Assembly (NCBI RefSeq): GCF_025766255.1
Contig: NW_026516670.1
Location: 186,001-250,000, forward strand
DNA length: 64,000 bases
Reading direction: 5' to 3'
From: Zychaea mexicana
Lineage: Eukaryota; Mucoromycota; Mucoromycetes; Mucorales; Lichtheimiaceae
A program made the translations under genes and the position numbers. A model generated the notes under the pieces. That model was not told the origin of the DNA. It did no database searches and saw nothing but the letters and a program-made list of their open reading frames with translations. This document shows positions 34,200 through 46,100 of the stretch, one piece after another (within the stretch, counting starts at the first letter, position 1; each line of letters starts with the position of its first letter).

Positions 34200-35664
34200 T
34201 GTTTTCTGCCTGGGCTCGTATTCATTCTGTACGCATTAAGTGCATCATTGGGCATTGCAGAATGGTTGGAGCTCTGGTCAAAGCAGAAAACGCCAACGCA
34301 GTTAGGATGCAATTTTTGAAGCTCTTCTATTGCTGATTCAAACTGGTTGGCCATGTCGGGCTTTTTCCAATAGCTGTCGTTTTGAGCACCAGGAATGATC
34401 GTCTTGTATGGAAAAAGACCATGGCAGGAATAAGCAAAGCACTGAGCATGATTGCACGGCCCTAACCTTTCTTTCTGATTAGGCTCTCATTGGAAGCCAA
34501 ATACACGCCTCGCTTGCAGTCGTTGGCGTAGAAGTAGGTCTCGTCATGTGTGACCAGTACTTCTTCATGCTCCTAAGCCCTGGTAGCTACTCGTTGTGCT
34601 TCATCATCCTCATCATACCGCATCATAAGCTGTCTGTGCTCAAGCATTCTCGTTGCCCATCATTCCTTGTGATAAATTACGACGTCTTCTCTTTTATAAC
34701 CGTCGATGTATGGCGCTTAGGCTTTGTCTTCGATTTCAAACCCCCATTTCTTTAGATATCGTCATACAGTGAATTCAGATACAGCAATCCCAATGCACTG
34801 TTCAGGGTTGGCCTCATCTAGTACGAGGTCATGTAGCATATACTCTCGCAACTCAATGACCGTTCTTTTTTCTGGTTTCAGTTACCTGAAAAAAGCAACG
34901 CATTTGTCCTTGATATGCTCATCAGCAAGTATAGACTCAGTCTTGACGCGGGCTCCTTTAGCCAGGGGGGTCAATTTCCCAGTTTTTCAAATACTTATTT
35001 GCCCAACCTCGGATCCTTTTTTGCAAACCATTGACCACGATTCCAATGAAGTGTGCTCAACTTCTCCGATGCGCCTGTCTTCTCCTCTTTTTTGATATCA
35101 TCATAAAGTAGTGATACAACGTGGCAAAACGCGCTCTCTGCAAACGAGCAACATCAGGCGTTTTTCGATATAGGTCTGCAGTCTGCATAAGGCCTAAGTG
35201 CTGCGATTGCTGATTCAACTTTGTCGTCATCAGCCCGCTTTTCCTCTTCTTTCTTGATCTACATCTCGACCCTTTTTTGCCAAAACATCTCATCCACGCG
35301 TAGGCAGCCTCGCTGCATTCTCTCTTTCTTTTCGTTAGCCTTTTTAACTGTGCGCTTTGAGTCTTTGGCGTTATAGGTGTTGCGTCCTTTCTTATCAGTG
35401 CCAGGAACCCACATTAACGCGTCGTTCAGGCTTTTTTTTCGCACTGACAAGGTCGACCTCAGCGATTTCCAAATCGTATTCTTCATTCTCGTCGTCGTCC
35501 GTGATTTCTTCTTCACTATCCTCGACATCGCTGACAGTCGCGTCTTCTTCAAGATCTCGTGTCGACTCCTGCTCTGCCGCTTGCGTTACTCGTATCTGTT
35601 TGGCGCGTTTGCCCTCAACATAGTTATATTTGCCAATTTTGAAGCGTTTTTTCCAGTCTGGCCA
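34200..35664 (-). pseudogene. Decayed DDE-type transposase
   Basis: Minus-strand remnant broken by several frameshifts and stops. N-terminal text near 35660 reads WPDWKKRFKIGKYNYVEGKRAKQ, then an acidic Asp/Glu region, then TYNAKDSKRT. The catalytic part near 34540-34440 reads VTHDETYFYANDCKRGVYLASNE and RKKG, followed by a stop. Near 34300 FCFDQSSNHSAMPNDALNAYRMN is seen. The HDE and FD..SNH segments match a DDE transposase group frequent in fungi. No terminal repeats were found, so element ends are unknown. Confidence 0.6.
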
Positions 35665-37195
35665 TGTTAAATTGGTGCAATGGAAGCTAATCTAAGTAAT
35701 GTATAGAGGGATGGTGTGGAAGTAAGGTGCTAAAATGCTAAATTGCCCAGCAAAAAGTGACCAAATAAGGAAACTTCTGACGTTAATTCCTCAGCCAGTT
35801 TTTAAGCAGCGATAAAGGATTTTGTTCCAAAGCTATCGTTTGTGGTGATCACGTGTTTTAATGAAAAGTTATCAAGGTTTTAAAGTCGGGACTCATAAGG
35901 ACCTTTCTAGCTGACTTGCACCTTATAGTCTAAGAAGCTTCCACATCGGCAGCAGCGCAGACGAATTCTCAACACTCGATGAGTGATCGTCGTGCACAAT
36001 ATGTGAAAGAACTTATCAGCGATGTAGAGAGAGAAAGCCATCCATGCAGGCTGTGTGCAGACGATCATATGATTGACACAAGTGTGGCATATGGTGGTTA
36101 TCTTAAGATCGACATCGACACATCAAAATTGCTACAGTGCAGCCATAGTTTCATCATCTTTCCTTTTTAAATCAGCGTTGCTTTCTTTTGATACACTTCT
36201 TGCTTACTGTCATACTGCGAGCAGCTGCTTTTCTCCTTGTCGCGTAGTCGACCATTACATCACATATAGCTTAGCAATTGTCCTGCACAGTCGTCATCTC
36301 CTCTATATGTGTATCCTTGATATTAATCATATCACCGCAGTAGTTTAGACAAACATAGAAAAACCTTCATTCATCGCAAATAATAAACACCTCTTATTCT
36401 TACTTTTGTTATCTGCCTTTATATTGGTTACGATATTGATCCACCAAAAAGAGGACTTCGACACTGATGCTGCTCACGATAAGAAAGTTGTCGTTTGTCA
36501 GATGAAACGACAGAGATTATAAGACGACTCACGAAGAATGGCCACGAAGGAAACAAGAAATGAAAGATGATCTTTTATTTATTAAAGATGGCCCATATTT
36601 ATACTACAATTTTTTGAAACTGACAATATATAGCAATATTGCGCATATAATGATGATAAATACAATGATAAGCTACTGATATAAAGATAGTAAAAACAAA
36701 GGTAATGATAGTGACGATTGTTGTCGCGTAGCAAAGGTGTACACGAAGAGGTAAGGAGCTGTGCATTACATCAATGTCGTCTTGGCAACTGCAGTAATAA
36801 AAGCATTGATGGCTATCAATATTGTCGTAGCCTTTCGTTATCGCCGAGATACTTCATTTATTACTACGCCATCTTACTGTACATCAATATTGTAATGCAA
36901 AGAAGTATACTTCTTACTACGAAGCATCCAAAGTCTATCATTCCATCACATCTCCAATAGGAACATATTATTATCCGAAGTATTGTACTACTATTAGCTT
37001 TTCACTATTCTCACTATCGCACCCGCTGTAATTTAAGGAAACATATAAACACTCAATCATTTTATTAAATGAAACATCATCTTACATCTATTTATTAAAA
37101 AAAATAATCAAAGAGTTACGAGTTAGCTTTTGTAACTCACAAAAAAGGAAACCCCGCCCTTTCCATATAAATCTACAGACAGAAAAAGAGAAAGA
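35665..37195. other. A/T-rich element-cluster sequence without a supported gene
   Basis: Contains a short frame at 35979-36168 (CRLCADDHMIDTSV) that may be a fragment of an unidentified protein. Nothing else can be assigned. Confidence 0.3.
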
Positions 37196-39149
37196 GAGAA
37201 AGTAAACACTTACGCAAAGCATTCATTCACGGGGACCACAGGCGCACTTTTTACCTGTGGCCTGGGTACAGTCTGGAAGACAGGACTTACGCCCGGAGGC
37301 TGCCTGGTGTGGAGAGTATGCCGTTCGCATGAAACGATGCAACATCCGAAGATGGATACGGAACAGCGGCTACTCGACGATATGGATTGTGCAAGGGGGA
37401 AGGGAGGGGAGGGGGATAAACAATATTAAGAACGCAATAGACGCTTTTAACGACTTCCTGGGTCAGAGCAAGGGGAGGAGGGGAAGGAGGATAAAATATA
37501 CAAAGAAGCAATAAAGATATAATATATGTAGCAAAGAAGAAGAGGCTTTTAACGACTTACTCAGGTCCGACAAGACAAAGCAAAAAGCACACGCCACCGA
37601 CCAGATGGATGGATAGATCTGGACCACAGCCGATGGACTACTTGACAGGTCGGCTTCTAGGAGCGGGATGGCAGTAGAGCATCAATCTTGACCAGCATGA
37701 AGGTGTCTGTGCACTATCGCCATTCTGAGAAACAAAAGAGACAAATAGTTAATAGGGAACTATCAAAACACACACACATGCACAAAAAAAAATTCTATTG
37801 TGCTATACTTACCCATACTTCTATGATGAGGCACAGGAAAGCCGAACACCCGGCCAGTGTAGAGCATAGAATCACAGCCAAGACAAAAACACTTCTTCTA
37901 GCTCGAGAAAAAGATCATTAGAGGGTTTCACACACTGTGCTATCTTTATTTTTTGACACGGCATTACCAAGTTGAGTCCAGCTATACTTACATTTGTTTT
38001 ATCGTTTTACAGCAAATTTATAGACAGAGAGAGATGGGGTCTAAGCCAATCCAAGTCCAAACAGATCACCGCAGAGCCATCCTCCAATAGAAAAAAGAAA
38101 ACATCTATGAGCAGCTGCATACACTTTTTGACATGTCACGGCACACATCTTCCTGGTTCTTCAAACACACAAAGACAAACACAAGCACAAAATCCTTTCC
38201 AACTATACTTACTATTATGACATCCTTGGCTTGGAAAAAGAGAGCCTTGAGTTAGAGAGAGGAAAAGCAAGAAGGGCCCGACTAATTCTGAAAAAAGAAT
38301 AAGAGAAGAAAGGGGGAAAATTTTTGAGAGACTGCCATACTGCACACGTCATGATCAGGAACCCTTTCCCATCACGCTGCTGCGCACACTCACTGCACAC
38401 CTTTGACACGTCATCTCCAGCACCCAGGCCATCCTACTCACCAACCAATGTTCAAGTCCCCTTTTGCTTATACTTACTATCTGTTACTTGTCCGCAGGAC
38501 ACGATCAACCCAACCAGCATAAAGCGGAACCTGAAGTAGAAAGAAAAGAAGAAAGATCATGAGTAGGCTGCTCTAAATATGCAGCTACTTTTGACACGTC
38601 ATGGCATCAGCACCTCCAACAGACACTCGACTTCTCTCCAGCTCATGCTCACATTTCATTCCCTACCGTACTTACAGTTGCTGCTTGTGCATAAGGGTTG
38701 GGTGCAAACACCAAAACCGAACCAACCATTTCAAAAAGTCAGAATCCTACAGTAGTAGCAGAGAAGAAAGAAGGATAACATCAGCGGCTGTATGCTGTAC
38801 ACACACTTTTTTGGACACGTCAAAATTCAGATCTTCCTTCGTATATCACATCCACATGCAAAACCTCAAAGTACACGTCACTCTTTCCATATTGTACTTA
38901 CACTTGCATTTGTGCTTTGAGTGGAGAGGGACCAGGTTAAGACGAGAAGAAAGTCTGTGTCAAAAAAGAAAGAAAGTGAGATAAACGGATCTTGAGAAAT
39001 TACTATATACTCACAACCGGTTGCATACGCTCTGCTCACTCACCACCATAAACATATCATACACCTCCGATCCTCTAATCCGTTCCAATGACACTCACAT
39101 TGAATAGCTGTGGTTTAGAAAAGTTGACGAAGAGGAAGAAGAGCGGCAT
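37196..39149 (-). other. Array of exon-intron-like modules on the minus strand (gene or decayed gene)
   Basis: On the minus strand strong 5' splice sites (GTAAGTA or close) recur every 180-270 bp, at plus positions 39098, 38901, 38675, 38477, 38212, 37991, 37812, about 37560 and 37290. Most are preceded by a 50-90-nt exon-like block that begins after a pyrimidine tract plus AG: 38954-38902, 38746-38676, 38530-38478, 38287-38213, 38081-37992 and 37901-37813. The intervening blocks share the motif TGACGTGTCAAA. A possible first exon starts at ATG 39149 (MPLFFLFVNFSKPQ). Several blocks read as hydrophobic peptides in one frame (for example RFMLVGLIVSCG and SVFVLAVILCSTLAGC). The whole could not be joined in a single open frame. 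It may be a tandemly expanded secreted or membrane-protein gene in decay, or a noncoding spliced transcript. Confidence 0.35.
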
Positions 39150-39469
39150 GATTGCTGCGGCTGCGCGGTTATGTAGTAGTAACGAACACACATGCTACGC
39201 GGCATTTGAGCCGGTTCAATCTATCCAATCATATTACTCTCTCACGTTTATGATGCGCCAAGGTGTGTGGCTCCTCCAGATCAGAAAATTATTCTACATG
39301 AATGTATGACTATGTGAGTAGACGGGTATCGCATTGAAGAAAGACTCGAGGGGATAAGCGTCCTTAACACGATATGAAGTTCACCTCAAATCCTTCATCA
39401 TCTGAGAAGTGCCATCGCTTTAAACACGCTGAATACAAGTATCATCGTATTTAATACTGTATGTATACA

Positions 39470-40537
39470 GGAGTATCCAAAATCTCATGGAACATGACGA
39501 TCCAGCGCTTGCCGATGTTCCGTTTGATAAGAAATCATGGTCTTTGGTGTTGCCTTTCGCCAGGTATACAACATTGTATTCTCTCTTCTACTTTGCATCC
39601 TTTTACTATCGAGCGGTAGTACTTACATCAAAGTATCTGCATCAAACCTGTTGATAGGTCCTTCCTATGATATCATACCAAATGCATCGCGCTCGCAAAT
39701 CGTACAGTAGCATCTAAATCGTTCAATTTGGCCCAGTGTCACCGTCCACCGCCTTGAAACCAACATGCGCGTCCAACAACCTGCCAACACCAATGACACA
39801 AACGAGCATGGCCAGTTTATGCAATATTTACTTTGCATCGGTGATGGTGCTGAGCTGTCGGTGCTAACCACTGATGACAGAGTCCGGCTACCAGATCGGA
39901 TGCTCATGCCACATTACAACACGTACGAGCTTATAGAAGCGATTTACGGCGACCTGAACGCGCCACGCGTGGATCTTGATCACCTCATCAGTCGCTCCAT
40001 CTTGACTCCCAAGAATGTCTATGGTACAGCAATTGATAATTTGGTACTCGACCATTTCCCAGGCCAGAGCGCTGATACCGTGGATGATTCAGAGGATCAA
40101 ATCACATACCCACCAGAGCTGCTCAATTCCATGAATCCATCCGACCTCCCACCACACTTACTAAAACTCAAAGTCGGTTGCCCAATTATGCTTTTGAGAA
40201 ACTTGCACACCCATAGTGGTCTCTGCAATAAGACACGGCTGATTGTACGCTCTTTCCAACGATATGTACTTGAAGCTGAAATAGCCACTGGACCTCATGC
40301 TGGCAACATCGTCTTAATCCCTCGCATAACACTCACACCTTCACTAACACGCTCCCACTTCTATTTGAATGCACGCAATTCCCTGTTCGCCTAACATTTG
40401 CAATGACCATCAATAACGCACAGGGTCAAACTTTCAACACTGTTGGCCTCTACTTGCCTGAGCCTCCTTTCACCCACGGTCTACTTTATGTAGCCATGTC
40501 ACGCGTCCGCACCCATCATCTATTAGAATCATGTTAG
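39470..40537 (+). pseudogene. Helitron PIF1-type helicase, C-terminal part
   Basis: Remnant of a Helitron RepHel protein. It begins near DDPALADVPF, then a worn Walker-B region (MVFGVAFRQ where GGDFRQ is expected). A plausible intron at 39563-39659 interrupts RQ/VLP. The frame continues through VTVHRLETNMRVQ, LPPHLLKLKVGCPIMLLRN and GLCNKTRLIVRSFQRYVLEAEI. A frameshift near 40380 is followed by FAMTINNAQGQTF, VGLYLPEPPFTHGLLYVAMSR and a stop at 40535. An in-frame TAG lies at 39708-39710. The Rep domain and helicase N-terminus are not found upstream. Confidence 0.82.
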
Positions 40538-40843
40538 ATCCCGAGAACTCAAGTATCGCAGATCATCAAGGCCAAAACACCCGAAATGTTGTTTTCCACA
40601 AAGTTCTTCTCTAATTCTTTTGCTGCCTATTCTCTTTTTTATCGCCTATTCTCGTTTTATCAATACCACTACATCAACATTCTCTACACTTTTTTTCATT
40701 GCATTTGAACTGGAGATAGTTAAGTATCCAACTTTGACGACTTCTTATGATACTCCTTCTCACTGCACAATGATCTTGCTTTTGTTTTTAATAACAGACA
40801 ATAAGCATTTAAAACCGAAACATTGATCCAACCTCGCTCCACA

Positions 40844-40953
40844 GGGGGGTTGGGGGTCAAGAGGGGAACCCCCTTGCGACGCGTTTCCATTGAATGACAC
40901 GAAGCAAAGCGGAGGGGCTCATTCATCCGAGCGAAGTGAGGAAGGACTGCTAG
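40844..40953 (+). mobile_element. Candidate Helitron 3' terminus
   Basis: About 300 bp after the helicase stop there are two hairpin-forming segments, GGGGGTT/AACCCCC (40845-40873) and CTCATT/AGTGAG (40918-40940). They are followed 9 nt later by CTAG at 40950-40953 and then T. A hairpin just before CTRR with insertion before T is the Helitron 3' end signature. The 5' end (TC) was not located. Confidence 0.55.
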
Positions 40954-41414
40954 TATGCTATATTTTCTAAATGTTTACTTTGTGTGGTTATACTCTTCCT
41001 CCATAATTTCTCTCTTCGTGGCCTTAACTTGTCGAATCTTTTCGATAGATACTGTAGCCAATAAAAAGAGAGAATAACAAAAGTGTAAGAGAAGAATAAA
41101 AGATGACTTGAAAGATAATGCTTATTGTATGTGGCGAGAGGGGATATTTATATGTTTTTGTCCAACTACTGCAGTAATGAAGAATAATAATTTGCTTCAT
41201 AAAAATATACTGTTAATGAGGATAAGAATAGCTGCGCAACAGGCAGTGATGTAATAGTCGACTGCGCAACAGAGGAGAAAGCAGCTGGGAAATGCAGCAA
41301 CCAAGAAGTTTATCAAAAAGGGAACGGAATCCAAAAGAAAGTGTGTGTTACATGAAAAACATGGCTACGACAACAAAAACAGAAAAAAAGTAATTTCTAT
41401 TGGATAGAAATAAT
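40954..41414. other. Spacer between Helitron end and tRNA-Thr
   Basis: A/T-rich, no gene. A T-run on the minus strand (plus 41384-41390) could terminate RNA polymerase III transcription of the tRNA gene. Confidence 0.4.
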
Positions 41415-41486
41415 GCCTCCCAACGGAATCGAACTGTTGATTTTCTGCTTACTAGGCAGACGCTCAGCTAACTGAGCCAAGAAGGC
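41415..41486 (-). tRNA. tRNA-Thr (anticodon AGT)
   Basis: 72 nt on the minus strand. The acceptor pairs GCCTTCT with GGGAGGC (with G-T pairs). D arm GCTC...GAGC. The anticodon stem TCTGC/GCAGA closes loop CTAGTAA, anticodon AGT. The T arm around CAGTTCGATTCCG has one A-C mismatch. The fold is complete but slightly weak, so a recent pseudogene is possible. Its 5' end (15 bp, 41472-41486) is repeated at 47068-47082, flanking the LINE. Confidence 0.78.
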
Positions 41487-41727
41487 GTGTCATCTGTGCG
41501 CGGCAAAAAGCACCTTTTTTCATATTTTTTTTTTCCAACCCACTCCCCCAAAGGTCGTGTGTTCGAATCCCGCCCCAACACTTACCTTTTCCGTCCACCC
41601 AACCACGCTGTCATACAAAATTAATCAACCCGAATCTACCAACGTGCTTGCACAAAGCAAAATAAACACAACACACACCGCCATTACCAACACGCGTACC
41701 TTAACCCACATTCCCGTTATCGCACCA

Positions 41728-43191
41728 ATGAGCGGCGTCCGCACTAGCCTTCGTCGTTCTGAACGTGTGAACAAAACCAATAATACTTCCCGTTCGCCAA
41801 GCCCACATGCTAGTGGCATCACCCGACGGGACACAACAACATCGACAACAACACCGCGTACCGCCAAAAATAGCCGCCTCGCAACACGGGGCATATACGC
41901 GGTCTATAAGCAGCGCCAACAGCAGCAACACGAGCAGCAACAACAGGATGATGATTAGGCTGACCAGGCATCAGACCACTCAATGGTATCATCCTTGTCA
42001 ATCGCCTCAGTCGCCTCAGCAGCAGCAGTACCACGCCAGCAACCTTCGTTCTTAGCTCGTCTCGAAGAAATGGAGACCCGCATCACCACGAACGAAAGAA
42101 GAATGCACACCGCCGAGGAGCAATTAAAGCAAATGGATGCTTTAATTGCTGAGAATCAACAGCTCTGCTCGCAACTCGAAGAGGCTAACGCCCATATCGC
42201 CAACCTTGAGGATGCTATGCAACGTGCAACACCAGCAGAAGCACCAACCGTAACACCTGCGGATCATCCTGTCGAAGGCATGGAAGTTGACCCAACTGGG
42301 GCACGCGAATCACGTTGGGCACTAACGGATGCAGAATACGAACGACGCAAACAAGAGCGAGCAGTAGTAACGAAGCGTCTTGAAGAACAACGAGCCCGTC
42401 GTCTTGAGCAACAGTTCAAGAAAATCGAACGCCAGCAGCAGCAGCAGCAACAACCAGCACAGCAACAGCAACAGCAGCAACAAAAGTCGACTGCAAAAAC
42501 GGCCAAGTCGTTGTACGCCAAAGTCGCTGCAAAACACATTGCCCCAAAGCAAAAGAAGGTGGTACCCCCCTCCCCTAAACAAATCGAGCGCGCACAACGC
42601 CTATTCCAGCCAGCAAGCGACAAAAACGGCTACGTCGTCGTGTATTTGCCCACGCCACGATGGGTCACACACCGAGAAGTCCGTCATTCGTTGAGATTGT
42701 TGCAGATCGACCAAGAACGCGTGATAGACGTACACTTCCCAGTGCATGAAGTGGTGGGTCTGTTGATCCATGCGTCGTACGAATCCGAGCTCCGAGAAAA
42801 GTTGAAGCAGCAGAAAACAACACCCAAGGACGAATTCAATCCAACAGCAGCATCAACAATCAGCGACCCCTCCGTCATTAAGGGTAAAGCAGAAAACGAA
42901 CGTGGTGCACTCGCCAAAGAGCTGTACCAAAAACGGATGCTGGCACTATGTGTTCGTATGCCCAAGAAGCATCTCGCAGTCGCCATCATGCGCCACTTCA
43001 CATCACTGCCCGAAGATGACCACCACCACGTTGATGTTGCATATTGGACACAATTCCAGCAGCAATGTCCCAAACCAGCATCTCGTCGTCGTCGTCGTCA
43101 ATCGATTTCGTCGGTTGATGAAGCTCGCAATCTGTTGTCACCCAAGAGTGTCAACAATAACGGTGAGGCGGACACTATGGATCAAGATTAA
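41728..43191 (+). pseudogene. LINE ORF1 (Gln-rich, coiled-coil gag-like protein)
   Basis: A reading of about 487 codons in one frame with one in-frame TAG at 41956-41958. It opens MSGVRTSLRRSERVNK. A coiled-coil region runs from about FLARLEEMETRI to ANLEDAMQRA. Two Gln runs follow, then a Lys-rich segment. The C-terminal half is structured (NGYVVVYLPTPRWVTHREVRHSL, ending in an Arg run and SVDEARNLLSPKS) without a zinc knuckle. Its TAA stop overlaps the ORF2 ATG as TAATG at 43189-43193. Presumed to bind RNA and accompany ORF2 protein, as in other LINEs. Confidence 0.75.
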
Positions 43192-46100
43192 TGATAAACC
43201 AGCTGCGCATTGGTTTATTGAACGCGTCTGGTGTCAACCGATCGCCTGACGAAATTGTTAATTTTTGCATCCAAAAAGACCTTGACATGGTCTTTCTTAC
43301 CGAAACTTTCTTGATCCGCGGGCGGTTCACTACTGACTGGCTTCAGTACCACACCTATGCAACAACACATGAATGAAGCAACAAGGGATTTGGTGGCGTA
43401 TCGCTGTTAGTAAGGCCGGACCTCAACATGCATTTCCATCAACTCCCCCACCACAACGACAACACTCTCTCACTCCGACTCGCCATGTACACCATCCATG
43501 CCTTGTACTTACCACCAACACTTCCGCACACCGCAGTCACTGAATGGCTGGACCGTCTCAGCATCGACAACAACACAATCATCCTTGGTGACTTTAATGC
43601 ACGCATGAGCACCATAGGCGACACTCAAAACAACGCGCGCACCAACAATGGTTTCTCGTCCTGGCTTTTGGACAACAGTCTTCACGTGTGGAACCAGTCT
43701 TTGGCGTATGGGCAACCGACTTTCCGAAACCACCAAGGCACCAGCATCATCGACCTCTTCATATCTCGCGCACAGGCCGTCAACAATCCGCATATGGAGA
43801 TATACGATAATGTTTCATTAAACACACCGCACCACTTTTGTGTGTTTGAATTCGCCCCGCACACCGCCATCCCTCGCTTACCTGAACCTAATGCAGCACG
43901 TCAACACTGGAAACTCCAACGATTTGAGGATCCGGATGTTGTTCGATTGTATGTCGAGGAATTTCGCCGGTTATCCGATCCACTACGAGACCGCCTCTCA
44001 AATCGACTTGCAAGTGAAGACACCGTCATCCCTGTCGCCGAGATAGAACAGGCTGGCACTGATCTACTCGCGTCGATATATGAAGCACTTGATGCTAGTG
44101 TCACACGAGGCAAGATGTGGCCAAAGCACTGGCGATGGTTTTGGACCGAAGAGTTACAAGAACGCGCAGACCATCGAGAGGATATGTACCGTCGTTGGCG
44201 CCAAGCACCGAACAACATCGTCGTGAAAGCCCAAAGGTGAACCGAGTTCCAAGCAGCTCGCAAAGCCTTCAGCTCCGTGTTCCAAAGCACTCGTCGCCGT
44301 CACTGGAAGCAATTCTGTACCCGAATCAGCGAAGCACCAGTTGCCGAGATGAATAGTGCTATCAAGCATATGCGTCGCAATCGGCAGACCAGCCACACGT
44401 TCTCGCATCCAGATGGGCCTCAGCAGGCGGTTGAGGTCATGGTGTCGCATCTGTCGGGCGTGTTTGGTGGTGAGAGACAACCGCCCTCACAATGGTCGAT
44501 CCGCTTTGGTCGTGAATCGGACCCTGATGAACCATTTCATCCTGTCAATATCGAGACCGCCATCCGCAAGCTCGCCCCTCGCAAAGCACCCGGTGATCAT
44601 CATATCACCGGTGCAATGCTGAAGCCGATCGCCGCTCCCTTGGCCGTGATTCTGTCTCAGCTGTTCACAGTATGTTGGCGTTGGTCGTGGGTGCCTGTGT
44701 CGTGGCGTACTGCCCAAGTCGTTCCGATTTTCAAGAAAGGCGATCCTACTGAGGCCAGTAACTATCGACCGATTAGCTTGACCAGCACCTTTCGTAAGCT
44801 ACTCGAACGCTGTTTATTGCCTCGTTTGCTTGAACATATGCCAATGCTGGACATTGCGCAAGGTGGTTTCCGACAAAATCGTGGTGCGTTGGATCAGGTG
44901 TTTTCCTTGAATATGCTGGTGCGCCATTTCAAGAAGCAAAACGACTTTCATCCCGCCATCGCCTTCCTCGACATCCAATCCGCATATGATTCTGTAGATA
45001 GAGACGTCATATGGTCAACGTTGCAGGGAAACCTGCCGAGCGCTCTGTTCCATCTCGTCCGACATCTATTCAATGAGGTACGGCTGGCCGTCATCCTCCA
45101 GAATCATCAATCACGACACATCAATCCTCGCCGCGGTGTACTACAAGGATCTATTCTTAGTCCTCTTCTGTATGCCGCGTTCATTGACAGCTTGCCAAAG
45201 CAGCTCCGTATCGCCCACCCTGGCATCACTCACCCGTTGATTTTGCGTGCACCACCGATGGCAAACTTGACAGAGGCATCTGCTCAAGAAATACGATACA
45301 CACCACCGAACCATGGCCGTCCAGGAGCAAATCAACCAGGTACTGAGCTCATCGTTGTGTCCTCGCTATTGTATGCTGACGATGTTGCTATTATTGCCGC
45401 ACCTGACGATATGGTTCGCTATCTTCGAGTTGCTGAGCAACATTCACAAGATCTGGGGTATCGATGGCATCCTGCCAAATGCGCGGTAATCGGCCCACCA
45501 CCACCACGAACAACATACGACGACATTGCTGACGAGCTTGCTGTGCTAGAACACCGAGAACCGCCAGCCTTAGCATACAAGCTCTACAACACCCCCATTC
45601 CATTTGTGGCCAACTTTAAATATCTAGGCGTACCTTTCAACCAGGGGGCCTGGATAGAACATTCCTGGTGTCACAAAGGACGCAATTAGCCACAGGTGCT
45701 ATGGCTACCCTGCAAAGTCTCGGTGTTCACCAATATGCGCTTGGTATCTGGGCAGCTCTACGCTCGTACCGCACTTTGCAAGACCAGTGCTCGAATATGG
45801 CCTGGCCATAGCCGGTGTCAACGCTGCGGAAATCGAGAAAATCGAGACAGCACAAAAAAGCTGTATCAAGATGGCGCTTAACCGCAAAGCAACGCGACAA
45901 ATACCAACGATCGTGCCTATGGTGTTGGCTGACCTGCCGTCGATGCGTATTCGTATTCGTACGTTGCAGCTCAAGTTTGCAGCCCGTCTCCAAGAACTGC
46001 CAACCACAGCAATGTTACGGTGTGTTGAGCTGACACATTTGCGACACACACACCCTGACAAGCAATGGTTATCGCTGACATCGTGGAACCCGCTGTACCA

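Noticed and set aside
35057..35623. Several frames on both strands at 35.1-35.6 kb
   Set aside because: Shadows of the acidic and basic low-complexity part of the decayed transposase.
42264..42623. Minus-strand Cys- and Leu-run frames opposite LINE ORF1
   Set aside because: Reverse reading of the Gln (CAG/CAA) repeats.
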